Assembly (NCBI RefSeq): GCF_006711645.1
Contig: NZ_CP041247.1
Coordinates: forward strand, 2,356,001 to 2,420,000
Direction: 5' to 3'
Source: Klebsiella electrica
Lineage (GTDB): Bacteria; Pseudomonadota; Gammaproteobacteria; Enterobacterales; Enterobacteriaceae
Length of the DNA: 64,000 nt
Shown: piece by piece, positions 50,952 to 59,853 of the stretch
Layout of the letters: each line of letters starts with the position of its first letter
Position numbering within the stretch: position 1 is the first letter of the stretch
The notes under the pieces: model-generated
The model's input: only the letters and a program-made list of their open reading frames with translations
Database searches by the model: none
What the model was told of the DNA's origin: nothing
Program-made: the position numbers and the translations under genes

Positions 50952-51708
50952 TTATCAGCTGGACGGGCCGGAAGGCGCGCCGGTCATTGTGCTTTCTAAC
51001 TCGCTCGGGACCACCCGCGCCATGTGGCAGCCGCAGATGGCGGCCTTAACCCAGCGCTTTCGCGTGTTGCGCTATGATACCCACGGTCATGGTCAAACCC
51101 AAAAGTCGGGCAAGGTGACGCTGGCGCAGCTTGGCGAAGATGTGATTGCGCTGCTCGATCATCTGAATATCGCCAAAGCCTGGTTTTGCGGCATCTCGAT
51201 GGGCGGTCTGACCGGGCTGTGGCTGGGGCGCTTTGCTGCGGATCGTTTTTACGGTATCGCGGTGGCCAACACGGCGGCGCGCATTGGCGATCAGGCCAGC
51301 TGGCTTTCCCGCGCGCGGGCTGTGCGTCAGGAAGGCATGGACGTGGTGGCCGCCGGTGCGGCGGACCGCTGGTTCACGCGCGCCTTTCGCCAGAAGGCGC
51401 CGGAGATGGTCGAGACGCTGTGCCATCAGCTGACCCATAGCAATGCGCAAGGGTATGCCGAGTGCTGTGAAGCGCTGGCGGCAGCCGATTTGCGCAGCGA
51501 AGTCGGGCAGATTAGCGTGCCGACGTTGATTATCGCCGGTGAAAGTGACCCTGTCACTACCGTGGCCGATGCTCACTTCCTGCATCAGCAGATCCCTTCC
51601 TCGCAGGTGGTGGTGCTTTCGGCGTCACATCTGTCCAGCATTGAGTCGCCGGGGGCTTTTAGCGCGGCGCTGTCGGGATTTTTGCAGGAGAACGCGAGTG
51701 GACGATAA
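50941..51708 (+). CDS. pcaD: 3-oxoadipate enol-lactonase
   Basis: PcaD hydrolyses 3-oxoadipate enol-lactone to 3-oxoadipate. It is an alpha/beta hydrolase with nucleophile Ser86 in CGISMGGL, a likely acid in AGESDPVT and the His in SASHLSS. The start at 50941 (MNLDYQLDGPEG, 255 residues) has AAGGAG upstream and overlaps the end of pcaB; the longer frame adds 13 residues read inside pcaB. It overlaps pcaC by 11 bp. Confidence 0.94.
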   Translation: MNLDYQLDGPEGAPVIVLSNSLGTTRAMWQPQMAALTQRFRVLRYDTHGHGQTQKSGKVTLAQLGEDVIALLDHLNIAKAWFCGISMGGLTGLWLGRFAADRFYGIAVANTAARIGDQASWLSRARAVRQEGMDVVAAGAADRWFTRAFRQKAPEMVETLCHQLTHSNAQGYAECCEALAAADLRSEVGQISVPTLIIAGESDPVTTVADAHFLHQQIPSSQVVVLSASHLSSIESPGAFSAALSGFLQENASGR

Positions 51709-52087
51709 AACGCGTTACCAGCAGGGTATGAGCGTTCGACGCAAAGTCCTCGGCGATACCCACGTCGAGCGCACGCTGCGCAATCTGACGCCGCTCAATG
51801 ACGAGTTTCAGGATTTCATCACCCGCTATGCGTGGGGAGAAACCTGGACCCGACCGGGGCTCGATCACCATACCCGCAGCATGATAACCATCGCCATGCT
51901 GATTGCGCTCAATCGCGAAGCAGAGCTGAAAATGCATCTGCGCGCGGCGTTTAATAATGGCGTGACCCGCGATGAGCTGAAAGAGTTGATTATGCACTCC
52001 GCACTGTACTGCGGGCTGCCTGCTGCCAATGCCACCATGCACCTCGCGCAGCAGGTGTTTGATGAACTGGACGGGAAACCGGCCTGA
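51698..52087 (+). CDS. pcaC: 4-carboxymuconolactone decarboxylase (GTG start)
   Basis: PcaC decarboxylates 4-carboxymuconolactone to 3-oxoadipate enol-lactone. It is a small CMD/AhpD-fold protein. The GTG at 51698 gives 129 residues starting VDDKTRYQQGMSVRRKVLGDTHVERTL, the usual family beginning, with AGGAG nine bases upstream. The longer frame reaching back to 51539 reads inside pcaD and is rejected. Last gene of the operon. Confidence 0.92.
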   Translation: MDDKTRYQQGMSVRRKVLGDTHVERTLRNLTPLNDEFQDFITRYAWGETWTRPGLDHHTRSMITIAMLIALNREAELKMHLRAAFNNGVTRDELKELIMHSALYCGLPAANATMHLAQQVFDELDGKPA

Positions 52088-52276
52088 CGCGGTTCTGCTG
52101 GCCGGTCTTTGCCGGCCGGCATCGTCTTATCCCTCTGTTATCTGCACGTCCGTCTCCGCGTACCGCTCCGTTTCGCCACCGTCACGGTTCCCTTCGACTG
52201 CCCGATCCTGCGGCGTCACGCTGCGCTGAGTCGGGGACCTGGCGCTGACAAAATGTGCGATCTTCTTGACACTGCG

Positions 52277-52333
52277 TTGACAAATATTTGCCTGGTCAGT
52301 AGTTTCAATTGTAATTACTGACCAGGCAAATAT
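52277..52333 (+). promoter_or_regulatory. Promoter with 18-bp inverted-repeat operator before the MarR gene
   Basis: ATATTTGCCTGGTCAGTA at 52284-52301 is repeated in inverse at 52316-52333, with 14 bp between. A -35 TTGACA (52277-52282) stands 17 bp before a possible -10 TAGTTT (52300-52305), so the left arm fills the promoter spacer and the right arm ends two bases before the ATG. This is the classic position for autorepression by the MarR protein encoded next. Confidence 0.8.
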
Positions 52334-52334
52334 C

Positions 52335-52790
52335 ATGAATAACCCTCCGGGTATTATTAACAATAAATTTCACTTAGGTTTGTTGATCCATCTGGCTAAC
52401 CAGTTCAAGGACCAGCTGATTAGCCAGCATTTCTCCGGGATGGACATTACCGCCGCGCAGTTCAAGGTGCTGATCAGTATCTATAAAGGCTTTAACCGCC
52501 CGGTCGAGATCAGTAAAAACCTGGTCATGGACGCCGGCGCCATGAGTCGGATGGTGGATCGCATGGTCAAGCGCGAGCTGATCAGCCGCGCGCCGAATCC
52601 ACAGGATAAACGCCAGGTGATTCTGGCCTTGACCGACAAAGGGCTGCTGATTTGCGAACGCTTTGTCAATGAAGCGCTGGTGTCGATCATCAGCGAACTC
52701 ACCGCCAGACTCACTCCCGATGAATCCCGACAGCTGGTCTATCTGATGACAAAAATGCTGCCGGACGAGATCGTCGCCCCTCATCGCTAA
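52335..52790 (+). CDS. MarR-family regulator of the adjacent efflux operon
   Basis: The 151-residue product is a MarR-type winged-helix dimer. The DNA-binding part includes RPVEISKNLVMDAGAMSRMVDRMVKRELISRAPNPQDKRQ (residues about 55-95), with the wing Asp-Lys-Arg. It lies 24 bp before the efflux genes and probably represses them and itself, responding to a phenolic or other toxic compound. No obvious Shine-Dalgarno lies before the ATG because the operator arm occupies that site. Confidence 0.88.
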   Translation: MNNPPGIINNKFHLGLLIHLANQFKDQLISQHFSGMDITAAQFKVLISIYKGFNRPVEISKNLVMDAGAMSRMVDRMVKRELISRAPNPQDKRQVILALTDKGLLICERFVNEALVSIISELTARLTPDESRQLVYLMTKMLPDEIVAPHR

Positions 52791-52814
52791 CGCATTCAAA
52801 AAGGTCCTGACAAG

Positions 52815-53993
52815 ATGGAAACCACTGCGGTACAACAGGCTGAGCGTGGCAGCAAGCGCAAACGAAACTTTATTATCTTATTGATTATCCTGCTTCTTGC
52901 CGCCGGTGGCGGGGTGGCGTGGTATTTGCTGTACGCCCGCTACTATGAAACGACCGACGATGCCTATGTCAATGGCAACCAGGTGACGCTCACCCCGCAG
53001 ATTGGCGGTACGGTCACGCAGGTGACGGTGGATGAGGGCGACTTTGTGCAGAAGGGGCAGCCGCTGGTGCTGCTCGACCCCAGCGATACCGAAATTGCGC
53101 TGCAGCAGGCGGAAGCCAGTCTGGCGAATACCGTTCGCCAGGTTCGCGGGCTGTACAGCACCGCGGATAACTACCGCGCGCAGGTCGCGGCGAAAAAAGT
53201 GGCCTTACAAACGGCGCAAAACGACTATGCGCGGCGGCAGAAAATCTTCCAGAGCGGGGCTATCGCCGCGGAAGACCTCGCGCACTATCGCGATGCGGTG
53301 ACCAGCGCGCAAAGCGATCTTCTGGCCGCGCAGGAGGCGTTGCGCACCAATATCGCCATGGTGGATGACACTGTTATCGACAGCCACCCGGAAATTAAAA
53401 GCGCCGTCGCCACGCTGCGTCAGCGCTATCTCGACAACTCCCGCAGCACTATCGTGGCCCCGGTCAGCGGCTATGTGGCGAAGCGGGCGGTGCAGCTTGG
53501 CATGCGCGTTGATTCCGGCACGACGCTGATGGCTATCGTGCCGTTGAACGAAGTCTGGGTGGATGCCAACTTCAAAGAGAGCCAGATGAGGGCGATGCGC
53601 CTCGGACAAAAAGTGACGCTCAGCGCGGATCTGTACGGCGATAATGTCGAGTATCACGGCACCATTGAAAGCCTGGGTATTGGCACCGGTAGCGCCTTCT
53701 CGCTGCTGCCGGCGCAGAACGCCAGCGGCAACTGGATCAAAATTGTCCAGCGTCTGCCGGTGCGTATCGTGCTCGATCCGCATGATATGCAGAAGAACCC
53801 GCTGCGCGTTGGCCTGTCGATGAACGTCAGCGTCGATATTCGCCACGCCGACGGGCACCTGCTGCCGCAGCAAACCGTGAGCAGCCCGCGTTTCACCACC
53901 GATGTGTATCAAAACCCGCTGGCAGAGGCGGACAAACTGGTGGCTAAAATCCTTCATGACAACAGCAAAACGGTAGCCGCTGGCGCCCGTTAA
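52815..53993 (+). CDS. EmrA/HlyD-family efflux periplasmic adaptor
   Basis: This membrane-fusion protein would link an inner-membrane pump to an outer-membrane channel such as TolC. One N-terminal membrane helix (about residues 16-38) is followed by a biotinyl-lipoyl-like half motif, a coiled-coil hairpin (about 90-190) and a beta-barrel region (IVAPVSGYVAKRAVQLGMRVDSGTTLMAIVPL). The 392 residues resemble E. coli EmrA and EmrK. It pairs with the MFS gene 10 bp downstream. No outer-membrane gene is adjacent. Confidence 0.9.
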   Translation: METTAVQQAERGSKRKRNFIILLIILLLAAGGGVAWYLLYARYYETTDDAYVNGNQVTLTPQIGGTVTQVTVDEGDFVQKGQPLVLLDPSDTEIALQQAEASLANTVRQVRGLYSTADNYRAQVAAKKVALQTAQNDYARRQKIFQSGAIAAEDLAHYRDAVTSAQSDLLAAQEALRTNIAMVDDTVIDSHPEIKSAVATLRQRYLDNSRSTIVAPVSGYVAKRAVQLGMRVDSGTTLMAIVPLNEVWVDANFKESQMRAMRLGQKVTLSADLYGDNVEYHGTIESLGIGTGSAFSLLPAQNASGNWIKIVQRLPVRIVLDPHDMQKNPLRVGLSMNVSVDIRHADGHLLPQQTVSSPRFTTDVYQNPLAEADKLVAKILHDNSKTVAAGAR

Positions 53994-54003
53994 GAGAGAC
54001 GCT

Positions 54004-55539
54004 ATGCACGATAAGGCTGCCTTTACACCGCCCAATATGTGGCTGGCGGTGCTCGCGCTGTCTCTGGCCACGTTTATGCAGGTGCTGGATACCACTATCG
54101 CCAACGTGGCGTTGCCGACGATTGCCGGCAACCTCGGGGTCAGCGCCGATCAGGGAACATGGGTGATCACCTCCTTTGCGGTGTGTAACGCCATCGCGCT
54201 GCCGCTGACCGGGTGGTTTACGCGCCGTTTCGGGCAGTTAAAGCTGTTTATCGGCTCGGTGATGATGTTTACGCTGACCTCATTCCTGTGCGGTTTCGCC
54301 CACAGCATGAGCGAGCTGATTATCTTCCGCGCGCTGCAGGGCTTTTTCGCCGGGCCGATGTTCCCGATGTGCCAGACGCTGCTGCTGGTTATTTTTCCCG
54401 CCAGCAAACGCAGTATGGCGCTGGCGCTCCTGTCGATGGTGACCGTGGTGGCACCGATTGTCGGGCCGATTACCGGCGGCTGGATAACGGACAACTACTC
54501 CTGGCCGTGGATCTTCTACATCAACGTGCCGATCGGCATCTTCGCCACTCTCGTGGTCTGGACGCAGATGCGCGAACGGCAAGAGACCACCACCCACGCC
54601 CCCATTGATTACATCGGGATTGCGCTGCTGGTGCTCGGGGTCGGGTTGCTGCAGGTGGTGCTGGATAAAGGCAACGATCTTGACTGGTTTGCCTCCGCGC
54701 AGATTATTGTGATGTCGACGATTTCCGCCATCTCGCTGGTGTCTTTCGTTATCTGGGAGCTGGGCGAGCGGCACCCGATTGTTAACCTGCGCTTGTTCAA
54801 AGATCGCAATTTTGCGATTGGGACGCTCTCGCTGACCCTGGGCTACGCGGCTTTTTTCGCTATCAATATTATTCTGCCGCAGTGGCTGCAAACGCAGATG
54901 GGCTACACGGCAATTTGGGCCGGGCTGGCCGCCGCGCCGATGGGGATCCTGCCGCTGATAATGACGCCGGTTATTGGCCGCTACGCCAATAATTTCGATT
55001 TGCGGATTCTGGCTTCGCTCTCATTTTTGACGATGGGGGCCTCCTGCCTTATCCGCGCGCAGTTCAACACCAACGTCGATTTTCGCACCATCGCCGAAGT
55101 GCAGCTGTTTATGGGGATCGGCGTGGCGTTTTTCTTTATGCCCATCACCACGATTGTGCTGTCAAACCTGAACGGCGCGGAAGTGGCGGAAGGTTCCGGG
55201 CTGGCGACCTTTTTCCGCGTGCTGGGCGGCTCGTTTGCGTCGTCGCTCACTACCTGGGTCTGGTCGCGGCGGGAAGTTTTCCACCATGCCAACCTGACGG
55301 AAAGCGTCTCCGCCTACAATCCCGCGGCGATGGACTATATCGCCAGGATGGGCGGCGCGACGCAGCAGCATATGGCGCTGATTGATAAGAGTATCGAGCA
55401 GCAGGCCTATATGATGTCGACCATCGATTATTTCTGGGTACTGGGCTGGGGCTTTATGGCGCTGATCGTGGTTATCTGGTTTGCCCGTCCGCCGTTCAGT
55501 CGCGCCGGAGCGCCGGGCGCCCCCTCGGCCGGCCACTAG
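54004..55539 (+). CDS. EmrB-type MFS drug/H+ antiporter (DHA2, 14 TM)
   Basis: This is a proton-driven multidrug exporter of the DHA2 family with about 14 hydrophobic segments in 511 residues. Motif LDTTIANVALPTIAGNLG in helix 1, RRFGQLKLF after helix 2 and the motif C-like GPITGGWITDNYSWPWIFYINVPIG are clear. With the adaptor it should form an EmrAB-TolC-like pump. Being behind a MarR gene and next to a pca operon suggests export of aromatic acids or similar compounds, but this is inference. Confidence 0.92.
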   Translation: MHDKAAFTPPNMWLAVLALSLATFMQVLDTTIANVALPTIAGNLGVSADQGTWVITSFAVCNAIALPLTGWFTRRFGQLKLFIGSVMMFTLTSFLCGFAHSMSELIIFRALQGFFAGPMFPMCQTLLLVIFPASKRSMALALLSMVTVVAPIVGPITGGWITDNYSWPWIFYINVPIGIFATLVVWTQMRERQETTTHAPIDYIGIALLVLGVGLLQVVLDKGNDLDWFASAQIIVMSTISAISLVSFVIWELGERHPIVNLRLFKDRNFAIGTLSLTLGYAAFFAINIILPQWLQTQMGYTAIWAGLAAAPMGILPLIMTPVIGRYANNFDLRILASLSFLTMGASCLIRAQFNTNVDFRTIAEVQLFMGIGVAFFFMPITTIVLSNLNGAEVAEGSGLATFFRVLGGSFASSLTTWVWSRREVFHHANLTESVSAYNPAAMDYIARMGGATQQHMALIDKSIEQQAYMMSTIDYFWVLGWGFMALIVVIWFARPPFSRAGAPGAPSAGH

Positions 55540-55620
55540 CCAAAACGGGCTTGTCAATTCGCTGGTGTTCCGCTCACCGGACGTGAGGCAGAACATGCGG
55601 CCTCGGCGCCAGGTGACCGG

Positions 55621-55652
55621 GTTAAGGGGAAGATAACCGTCTTCCCCTTAAC
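55621..55652 (+). terminator. Hairpin downstream of the efflux operon
   Basis: A perfect 13-bp stem with loop TAACCG lies 82 bp past the MFS stop. There is no T-run, so it may be a weak terminator or an mRNA-end stabiliser. Confidence 0.5.
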
Positions 55653-55927
55653 AATCCCCGCGGTCCCGCAAGGAAATCGGTGCTGCGCACTGCGCTCACC
55701 TCCCGGCCTGCAGCCTGCGGTCGGCTCAACTCGACCTACTCACCCCCTTTCAGGGGCTCGCTCCTGTCTCGATTCGCCTCTTGCCGCCATCCCTGGCGGC
55801 CAGCCCTTGTCTTTCGGCCTTCGGTTCGCCGATTTCAGCGGGGAGCCAGGGCCCCGCTGCAAGTTTTTTCTCCACGGAACGTCGATCGCTGCTGTTGCGT
55901 CAGGTGGGAGCGTAGCGACGGATAAGA

Positions 55928-55962
55928 CAAAAATGCCCGTCAGTCGCTGAACTGACAGGCAT
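55928..55962 (-). terminator. Rho-independent terminator after the second fumarase
   Basis: On the minus strand ATGCCTGTCAG and CTGACGGGCAT pair with one mismatch around an eight-base loop and end in five T residues, 30 bp past the stop. Confidence 0.8.
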
Positions 55963-55991
55963 GATGCAGCGCCCGGTTTTAGCCGGCAACA

Positions 55992-57641
55992 CTACCGCTG
56001 GGCACAGCCGTTACACTGCTTGTTCTGAATCTGCTGGAAGAAGTCGTTACCTTTGTCATCCACCAGAATGAACGCCGGGAAATTTTCCACTTCGATTTTC
56101 CAGATAGCTTCCATCCCCAGTTCCGGATATGCCACGCACTCCAGGCTCTTAATACTCTGCTGGGCCAGCACCGCCGCCGGGCCGCCGATGCTGCCGAGAT
56201 AGAATCCGCCGTGTTTATGACAGGCGTCGGTCACCTGCTGGCTGCGGTTACCTTTCGCCAGCATCACCATACTCGCGCCGTGGGACTGCAGCAGATCGAC
56301 ATAGGAGTCCATGCGTCCGGCGGTGGTCGGGCCGAGCGAGCCTGAGGCGTAACCTTCCGGCGTTTTCGCCGGACCGGCGTAGTAGATCGGGTGATCTTTC
56401 ACGTACTGCGGCAGCGCTTCGCCGTTATCCAGTAGCTCTTTCAGCTTCGCGTGGGCGATATCGCGCGCCACGATGATGGTGCCGTTCAGCGTCAGACGGG
56501 TGGAGACCGGGTGGGCGGACAGTTGCGCCAGAATCTCGCTCATCGGCTGATTGAGGTTAATGCTGACCACTTTACCTTCACCTTGCTCACGCAGCGCGTG
56601 CGGGATGTACTGGCCCGGGTTGCTCTCCAGTTTTTCAATCCAGATACCGTGGCGGTTGATTTTGGCTTTGATATTGCGGTCAGCGGAGCAGGAGACGCCC
56701 ATGCCGACCGGGCAGGAGGCCCCGTGGCGCGGCAGGCGAATCACGCGGATGTCGTGGGCAAAGTATTTGCCGCCGAACTGCGCGCCGAGGCCGAGCTCTT
56801 GCGCTGCCAGTAGCAGCTCCTGCTCCAGCTGAATATCACGGAACGCCTGGCCGTGTTCGTTACCTGCGGTGGGCAGACCATCGTAGTAGCGCGTGGAGGC
56901 CAGCTTGACGGTTTTCAGCGTCGCTTCCGCCGAAGTGCCGCCGATCACGAAGGCGATATGGTACGGCGGACAGGCCGCGGTGCCGAGGGTGCGCATCTTC
57001 TCAACCAGGTAATTTTTCAGCTTCGCCGGGGTAATCAGCGCTTTGGTTTCCTGATACAGATAAGTTTTGTTGGCCGAACCGCCGCCTTTCGCCATGCACA
57101 GGAATTTATACTCGTCGCCGTCAACGCTGTAGAGATCGATCTGCGCCGGCAGGTTGGTCCCGGTGTTGACCTCTTTGTACATATCCAGAGCCGCGTTCTG
57201 CGAGTAGCGCAGGTTATCTTCGGTATAGGTGTTGTAAACGCCGCGAGCCAGCGCCGCTTCATCGCCGCCGCCGGTCCACACGCGCTGACCTTTTTTACCC
57301 ATGATGATCGCGGTACCGGTATCCTGGCAGGTCGGCAGCACGCCTTTCGCGGCGATTTCCGAATTGCGCAGGAACTGCAGGGCGACGTATTTGTCGTTTT
57401 CACTGGCCTGCGGGTCGAGCAGGATTGCGGCGACCTGTTTCTGATGGGAAACGCGGAGCATAAAGGCCGCATCGTGGAACGCCTGTTGGGCCAGCAGGGT
57501 CAGTCCTTCAGGTTCAACCTTCAGGATCTCCTGGCCTTCAAATTCGGCCACGGAAACATGTTCTTTGCTCAGCAGATAGTATTCAGTCTCATCTTTCGCC
57601 AGCGGAAAGGCTTCCTGATAAACAAACGGTTTAGTCGACAT
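55992..57641 (-). CDS. Second class I (4Fe-4S) fumarate hydratase, FumB-like
   Basis: This 549-residue iron-sulfur fumarase is about 90% alike, by eye, to FumA at 22939-24585. The cluster cysteines in [18 protein letters not shown] and GVSCSADRN are conserved; the C-terminus differs ([10 protein letters not shown]). It is 55 bp downstream of a C4-dicarboxylate transporter gene and next to a fumarate reductase. By analogy to E. coli FumB it probably works anaerobically, making fumarate from malate for reduction. That role is inferred from context. Confidence 0.93.
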   Translation of the reverse strand: MSTKPFVYQEAFPLAKDETEYYLLSKEHVSVAEFEGQEILKVEPEGLTLLAQQAFHDAAFMLRVSHQKQVAAILLDPQASENDKYVALQFLRNSEIAAKGVLPTCQDTGTAIIMGKKGQRVWTGGGDEAALARGVYNTYTEDNLRYSQNAALDMYKEVNTGTNLPAQIDLYSVDGDEYKFLCMAKGGGSANKTYLYQETKALITPAKLKNYLVEKMRTLGTAACPPYHIAFVIGGTSAEATLKTVKLASTRYYDGLPTAGNEHGQAFRDIQLEQELLLAAQELGLGAQFGGKYFAHDIRVIRLPRHGASCPVGMGVSCSADRNIKAKINRHGIWIEKLESNPGQYIPHALREQGEGKVVSINLNQPMSEILAQLSAHPVSTRLTLNGTIIVARDIAHAKLKELLDNGEALPQYVKDHPIYYAGPAKTPEGYASGSLGPTTAGRMDSYVDLLQSHGASMVMLAKGNRSQQVTDACHKHGGFYLGSIGGPAAVLAQQSIKSLECVAYPELGMEAIWKIEVENFPAFILVDDKGNDFFQQIQNKQCNGCAQR

Positions 57642-57696
57642 AGCTTAAGCTCCCTAAGAGTAAAACCGCCGGAGGAGGGCCTCCGACGGTTATGAA

Positions 57697-59208
57697 TCAG
57701 AACATCATGGACATCCACGGATAGCCAATCAGCAGCAGGGCGGCCAGGAAGATGGCGCCGAAGATGGTGCCGAGGCGCCAGTAGTCTTTGGTCGGCAGGT
57801 AGCCGCTGCCGTAGTAAATCGGGCTTGGACCGGTACCGTACGGGGTGATGATGCCCATCACGCCGAGCGAGGTGACCATCAGCAGGACGAAGACCTGCAT
57901 ATTCATCCCCGGAATGGTGGAGGCGATAGTCAGCATCGCTGGCAGCAGCGCGGTGGTGTGCGCGGTGGTGCTGGCAAACAGGTAGTGCAGCAGGTAGAAC
58001 GCCAGCAGCAGCACGATAGTGGCGACGCCCGGGGAGATGCCGCTCATCAGCGCGCCGCCTTCTTTGCCCAGCCAGGCAATAAAGCCGGTCGAGGAGAGGC
58101 CGTCGGCCAGCGCCACCAGGGTGGCGAACCAGACAAAGGTGTTCCATGCCGCTTTATTGTTGGTGATATCGCTCCACGACAGTACGCCGGTCCACAGCAT
58201 CAGCACAATCACCAGCAGGGCGGCCAGCGCCGGTTCAATCCATTCGGCGGCGAAAATCCACATGGCCAGAGCGAAGCAGACGAACACCAGCAGCAGGATC
58301 TCATTGCGTGACAGTTTGCCCAGTTTTTCCAGCTCGCGAGCGGCCCACAGCGGCACCTCGTTGTTGACTTTCACCTCCGGCGGATAGAACCAGTAAGCCA
58401 GCAGCGGCATCGCCAGAATCAGCAGAATACCCAGCGGCAGGAAGGCGATAAACCAGGTGCCCCACGAGATATTGATGCCGACGATGCTTTTGACCAGCGC
58501 AAGGGCCAGCAGGTTTGGCGCCAGCGCCGAGAGGAACATCGAACTGGTGATACAGGCGGCGGTAATGGCCACCCACATCAGGTAGGAGCCGATGCGACGC
58601 GCGCTCGGATCGTTCGGTTTAGAACCGTACAGCGGCGGCAGGTTGGCGATAATCGGGTAGATTGTCCCGCCGCTACGCGCGGTGTTGGACGGGGTAAACG
58701 GTGCCAGCAGCAGGTCAGCAAAGGTAATGGCATAACCCAGCGTCAGGCTGCGGCGGCCGAGATATTTCACCAGGATCAGCGCCAGACGGCGACCAAACTG
58801 GGTTTTATCGTAGCCTGCGGCGAACATGAAGGCGCCGAAAATCAACCAGACGGTGGAGTTACCAAAGCCGCTGACCGCCCATTTAAACGAGGCGCCGGCC
58901 AGTTTGAATTTGGGGTCGGCCAACTGCGCCGGGTTGAACAGCAGCCACTGGCTGCACAGGGCGATGACCACCACCCCGGTAATGCCGATCACGGCGCCCG
59001 GCAGAGGTTCAAAAATCAGCCCGACAATGACGCCAACGAAGATAGCAAAGTAGTGCCAGGCATAAGGCGGTAACCCGTCAGGCACCGGCACGAAGAGTAA
59101 AAGAACTGCAACAATAATGGGCAGCGCCATCATCAGCAGGCGGTTCCTGTTTGCCGCCTTGGGACTGGCGGTACCGGCAGGCGGTATGGTTGTCTGTTTC
59201 TCTTTCAT
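57697..59208 (-). CDS. DASS-family anaerobic C4-dicarboxylate/tartrate transporter (TtdT/CitT-like)
   Basis: This inner-membrane anion transporter of the divalent anion:Na+ symporter family has about 12-14 hydrophobic segments in 503 residues. It resembles E. coli TtdT (tartrate/succinate antiporter): FGNSTVWLIFGAFMFAAGYDKT, LLAPFTPSNTARSGGTIYPII and the C-terminal ITPYGTGPSPIYYGSGYLPTKDYWRLGTIFG are conserved. With the following fumarase it probably imports malate, fumarate or tartrate, perhaps in exchange for succinate. Precise substrate unknown. Confidence 0.9.
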   Translation of the reverse strand: MKEKQTTIPPAGTASPKAANRNRLLMMALPIIVAVLLLFVPVPDGLPPYAWHYFAIFVGVIVGLIFEPLPGAVIGITGVVVIALCSQWLLFNPAQLADPKFKLAGASFKWAVSGFGNSTVWLIFGAFMFAAGYDKTQFGRRLALILVKYLGRRSLTLGYAITFADLLLAPFTPSNTARSGGTIYPIIANLPPLYGSKPNDPSARRIGSYLMWVAITAACITSSMFLSALAPNLLALALVKSIVGINISWGTWFIAFLPLGILLILAMPLLAYWFYPPEVKVNNEVPLWAARELEKLGKLSRNEILLLVFVCFALAMWIFAAEWIEPALAALLVIVLMLWTGVLSWSDITNNKAAWNTFVWFATLVALADGLSSTGFIAWLGKEGGALMSGISPGVATIVLLLAFYLLHYLFASTTAHTTALLPAMLTIASTIPGMNMQVFVLLMVTSLGVMGIITPYGTGPSPIYYGSGYLPTKDYWRLGTIFGAIFLAALLLIGYPWMSMMF

Positions 59209-59853
59209 AATGAGTATCTGCGAGTAGTTGAAAATACGGTTTCGTCACGCCATAACCGTTGGTTTTTTTAATTTCAAAACTTTCTTTACTTATTAATCTT
59301 CGGTTTTACTGGTTTTTGTGACGGTTGTTTAACGCATTTTTATGGGCGTTAAATTTAATTTGTTGGTTATTTATATATTGCGCTTTGTCGCTTTATTGCA
59401 ATTGATCAAGATCAATAAACTCCATATACAGAGACGTTTTTTTATTTTGCAAATAACCCTGCCGGGTGAGGTGTTTATTTGTTTAAAATATCACTAAATG
59501 TTAATTTTTAATCGAGCTATTTGTGTTTTTTAACGGCTTGTTTATTGTATATTATTGATATTATTGATATTATTGTGTTTTGTGTTGTGATTAATATGTT
59601 TTGTTATTTAACAAAGGTGGCGGATATGTTATCGATGTTTTGCTTTGTGTGAATATTGTATTTTTAATTAATAATACAATGGAGGTATTGATGTTATTGG
59701 TGGTATTAAATAGTTTTTTAACTAACGTAATTGCTTTGGTAACTAAAAATAGCGTTATATTATGAGCATGACAACAGGAATTAAGAAACACAACCAAAAA
59801 CAATTCCGTCACCCAATTCTGAATTTTTAATATTTAAGATCTGGAGTGTTAAT
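59209..59853. promoter_or_regulatory. 645-bp AT-rich divergent control region
   Basis: This region separates the transporter-fumarase operon from the fumarate reductase gene and is far more AT-rich than its surroundings, with many A/T runs (about 59250-59850). A perfect FNR box lies at 59402-59415. Such DNA is a likely H-NS/Hha-Cnu target. Short open frames here (for example 59591-59812 on the minus strand) are low-complexity and probably not genes. Confidence 0.6.
59402..59415. promoter_or_regulatory. Perfect FNR box in the dicarboxylate control region
   Basis: TTGAT-CAAG-ATCAA is a full match to the FNR consensus TTGATnnnnATCAA. It is 193 bp before the transporter start and about 440 bp before the reductase start, so activation of the transporter-fumarase operon under oxygen limitation is the simplest reading. 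Confidence 0.8.

Larger units (their letters stand above)
55540..55991. other. 452-bp intergenic region with hairpins, no convincing gene
   Basis: The region lies between converging genes. It holds a 13-bp perfect stem GTTAAGGGGAAGA/TCTTCCCCTTAAC at 55621-55652 (six-base loop) and the fumarase terminator at 55928-55962. Between them (about 55670-55920) is unusual C/T-rich sequence with an 81-codon open frame starting at 55680. That frame is rich in Arg, Ser, Pro and Cys, has no ribosome site and is probably not a gene. Confidence 0.5.

Noticed and set aside
51539..51697. N-terminal extension of pcaC from an upstream ATG
   Set aside because: It would be read inside pcaD; the GTG at 51698 has a good AGGAG and gives the usual family start.
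55680..55925. 81-codon open frame between the efflux operon and the second fumarase
   Set aside because: No ribosome site, Arg/Ser/Pro/Cys-rich composition and no recognisable domain; treated as non-coding.
59591..59812. Small minus-strand frame in the AT-rich control region
   Set aside because: Low-complexity translation from A/T-rich DNA, no ribosome site and no known family.
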